Shown piece after piece: positions 13,084-14,753 of a DNA stretch of 14,753 nucleotides. The notes beneath the pieces are model-generated. The model had not been told where the DNA came from and made no database searches. It saw only the letters and a list, made by a program, of their open reading frames with translations. Both the position numbers and the translations under genes were made by a program. Source of the DNA: JACOWB01 sp964373665. Lineage in GTDB: Archaea; Aenigmatarchaeota; Aenigmatarchaeia; CG10238-14; SCSR01. The first letter of the stretch is position 1. Each line of letters opens with the position of its first letter. The stretch is from NCBI GenBank assembly GCA_964373665.1, contig CAYJVM010000020.1:1-14753 (forward strand), written 5' to 3'.

Positions 13084-13842
13084 ATGAATACTGAAGACGT
13101 GAAGAAAGACGAAGAACCGAGTCAAGTCACCGCTGAAGCTCCTGCTGTCATTGCACCTAAAGAGGTGCCTCAAGCTCCCGAGAAAGTTGCCGAGGACGAC
13201 AGGAGGCTGAACTGGGTTCCAAAGACCATCTTGGGGAAGCAAGTTCTTGAGGGGAAGATAAAATCAATCGACGATATTCTTTTTGCTGGAAAGAAAATAA
13301 TAGAGCCTGGTATTGTTGACTATCTTGTCCCGAACTTGCAGAGCGAGTTGCTACTGATAGGCGGGAGAAAGGGAAAGGGCGGCGGCAAACAAAGAATTCC
13401 GGTGAGGATAACTGCGAAAATGCACCGATCGGGAAGGAGATTCAGGACGTCTTCGATGATTGTTGTCGGGAACGGTGATGGTCTGGTTGGAGCTGGCAGA
13501 GCCTCAAGCAGCGAGCCTAGGATTGCGATGGAAAAGGGGCTGAACAAGGCCAAGGTGAGCATAATTAGGATAAGGAGAGGTTGCGGTGATTGGGAATGCA
13601 GTTGCGGGACGGAACATTCGATTCTTTTCAAGACAAAAGGCAAGTCTGGCAGCGTTCGCGTCGAGCTTATGCCTGCGCCAAAAGGCGTCGGGCTTGTCGC
13701 TGATAATGAGTCGAAGAAAATTTTAAAGCTGGCTGGGGTGAAGGATATTTGGGTGAAGACTTTTGGAAATACTGCAAACAGAATAAACCTTATCTTTGCA
13801 GTTTTTGACGCGCTAAAGAAACTGTACATTTACGAGAAATGA
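13084..13842 (+). CDS. rps5: 30S ribosomal protein uS5 with extended N-terminus
   Basis: The 252-residue protein contains the double-stranded-RNA-binding-like domain (GRKGKGGGKQRIPVRITAKM and the following strands). The second domain carries RRGCGDWECSCGTEHS, the archaeal Cys cluster, and KGVGLVADNESKKILKLAGV. uS5 lines the mRNA entry region and contributes to decoding fidelity. The first 38 or so residues are a low-complexity acidic, Pro/Ala-rich extension (MNTEDVKKDEEPSQVTAEAP onward) before the conserved NWVPKT region. AGGTGG at 13074-13079 precedes the ATG, which directly abuts the uL18 stop. The gene ends the operon; uL30 and uL15, which normally follow, are not here. Confidence 0.94.
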   Translation: MNTEDVKKDEEPSQVTAEAPAVIAPKEVPQAPEKVAEDDRRLNWVPKTILGKQVLEGKIKSIDDILFAGKKIIEPGIVDYLVPNLQSELLLIGGRKGKGGGKQRIPVRITAKMHRSGRRFRTSSMIVVGNGDGLVGAGRASSSEPRIAMEKGLNKAKVSIIRIRRGCGDWECSCGTEHSILFKTKGKSGSVRVELMPAPKGVGLVADNESKKILKLAGVKDIWVKTFGNTANRINLIFAVFDALKKLYIYEK

Positions 13843-14148
13843 TTATTTCTTGGCCTTTACGTGAATCCACACTTTTCCGATGATAGAATCTTTTTCTATA
13901 GCTCCAAAATGCCTGCTGTCCTGGCTGAAGTTTCTGTTGTCGCCGACAACATAGAATTTGTCTGAATTTGTGATTACTGAAATTCGCTTGAGTAAAAACT
14001 TTGTTTTTTCCACAGGGTGCTTGATTACAATCGCGTCTCCTCTGGAAGGGCTGCCAAACTTGTAAGCCAGTTTGTTAACCAAAATAAAATCACCTGCCCT
14101 GAAAGCAGGTTCCATGCTCTTGTCTTCTACCCTGAACCTCATTAACAT
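13843..14148 (-). CDS. sodX: Nickel superoxide dismutase maturation protease (S26 family)
   Basis: The 101-residue protein is a minimal S26 signal-peptidase-like protease without a clear membrane segment. The nucleophile Ser is in DKSMEP (Ser11), the catalytic Lys is in FLLKRI (Lys54), and the S26 box reads VVGDNRNFSQDSRHFG (67-82). Position next to the nickel SOD gene marks it as the SodX-type protease. SodX removes the leader so that the mature enzyme begins with the metal-binding His. It lies 17 bp downstream of sodN on the same strand. Its stop codon abuts the uS5 stop with no base between. A generic signal peptidase is the alternative, but context and small size favour SodX. Confidence 0.83.
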   Translation of the reverse strand: MLMRFRVEDKSMEPAFRAGDFILVNKLAYKFGSPSRGDAIVIKHPVEKTKFLLKRISVITNSDKFYVVGDNRNFSQDSRHFGAIEKDSIIGKVWIHVKAKK

Positions 14149-14165
14149 GACATCAGCAATGGCTT

Positions 14166-14690
14166 TTATATCTTCGAAATCGGATAAACAGTCTCGTTTC
14201 CAGTCGGATAAGGCGCTTTGAACCTTGTCGTTCCGTAGCCTTTTGTTTCCCAGAAAATTTCAGATATTCTATTTACAGCTTCCAACAATTCCTCAGACGC
14301 CTGCATGTTAACTTCTTGTCTAGCTTTCGAACCTAATTTCATAACTTTCCAGACAAGCTCGTGCAATTCCGGATATTTTTCTACATGCTCCGGCTTGAAA
14401 TAATCCCCCCACAAGATTCTAACCTCGTGCTTGCATAACTCTGCATGCTGCTCTTTAACAGCGGTATAGCGTGAAAGTTTGTGCACGATTTCCTTTCTTT
14501 GTTCTGGAGATATCTCCGGTGTCAGTTTTGGCAGTTCGTTAATTAGCGCGACCATTCTAATGATTGTATGTGCCGCCATTTGAGCATTATGCGGATCGTA
14601 AATGCCGCAAGGTATGTCGCAATGAGCATATGCTACTTTTGAGGGAACTATACTATCTAGAAATTTAAAGACAGAGTGTAAGGCAGGCAT
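14166..14690 (-). CDS. sodN: Nickel superoxide dismutase precursor
   Basis: The nickel hook HCDIPCGIYDP is unmistakable. After cleavage before His, that His, Cys2 and Cys6 bind Ni and catalyse superoxide dismutation. With the start at 14690 the leader is 22 residues (MPALHSVF to KVAYA) and His is residue 23. The remaining helical bundle is the usual roughly 120-residue NiSOD core plus a tail of some 20-30 residues. An upstream in-frame ATG at 14711 would add MKERKLV. A TATA-like TTTTAAATAC at 14712-14721 lies about 26 bases from 14690 and too near 14711, so I favour the shorter form. The maturation protease gene follows 17 bp later. NiSOD is best known from bacteria, so its presence here suggests transfer. 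Confidence 0.88.
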   Translation of the reverse strand: MPALHSVFKFLDSIVPSKVAYAHCDIPCGIYDPHNAQMAAHTIIRMVALINELPKLTPEISPEQRKEIVHKLSRYTAVKEQHAELCKHEVRILWGDYFKPEHVEKYPELHELVWKVMKLGSKARQEVNMQASEELLEAVNRISEIFWETKGYGTTRFKAPYPTGNETVYPISKI

Positions 14691-14711
14691 AACTAACTTT
14701 CTTTCTTTCAT

Positions 14712-14721
14712 GTATTTAAAA
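14712..14721 (-). promoter_or_regulatory. TATA-like box for sodN-sodX
   Basis: On the minus strand this reads TTTTAAATAC, directly upstream of the ATG at 14711 and about 26 bases from the ATG at 14690. There is no Shine-Dalgarno before either ATG, so a leaderless transcript starting near 14690 is the simplest reading. Confidence 0.4.
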
Positions 14722-14753
14722 CAAGTTGTTTGCAGAGAAGCGATATTGTGATA

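Overview
The window comes from an archaeon. The right half carries ribosomal protein genes in the archaeal order uS8-uL6-eL32-eL19-uL18-uS5, including the archaeal/eukaryotic-only eL32 and eL19. Many genes have a TATA-like box centred about 26 bases before a start codon, as expected for archaeal leaderless transcripts. Putative exported proteins are rich in N-x-S/T sequons. The compact layout and lineage-specific surface proteins would fit a DPANN-type or other uncultured archaeon, but that placement is inference.

Region 1 (1-3260, minus strand) is a two-gene unit. A small winged-helix protein overlaps by ATGA the start of a very large exported protein that runs off the left edge. Its 934 visible codons include 37 tandem repeats of 20 residues. 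Region 2 (3261-5578) holds a membrane-anchored serine hydrolase of the class A beta-lactamase fold, a Ser/Thr/Asn-rich exported protein and a small lipoprotein.

Region 3 (5621-10817) is an accessory zone of defence or toxin-antitoxin type. An AbiEi/AbiEii pair lies between an intact surface-protein gene and a decayed copy of that gene's 3' end. A second module, HTH-MNT nucleotidyltransferase plus HEPN, lies between two perfect 135-bp direct repeats that carry hairpins. The HEPN gene is broken by one frameshift. After it come a small unknown gene and a C39-like cysteine peptidase gene with two apparent frameshifts. Palindromes resembling operators sit in front of both nucleotidyltransferase-type modules.

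Region 4 (10818-13842) is a shortened ribosomal spc-type operon. It starts at uS8 from its own promoter and stops at uS5; the usual upstream uS14/uL5 and downstream uL30/uL15/secY genes are absent. Region 5 (13843-14690, minus strand) converges on it. It encodes a nickel superoxide dismutase precursor and its S26-type maturation protease, a pair known mainly from bacteria.
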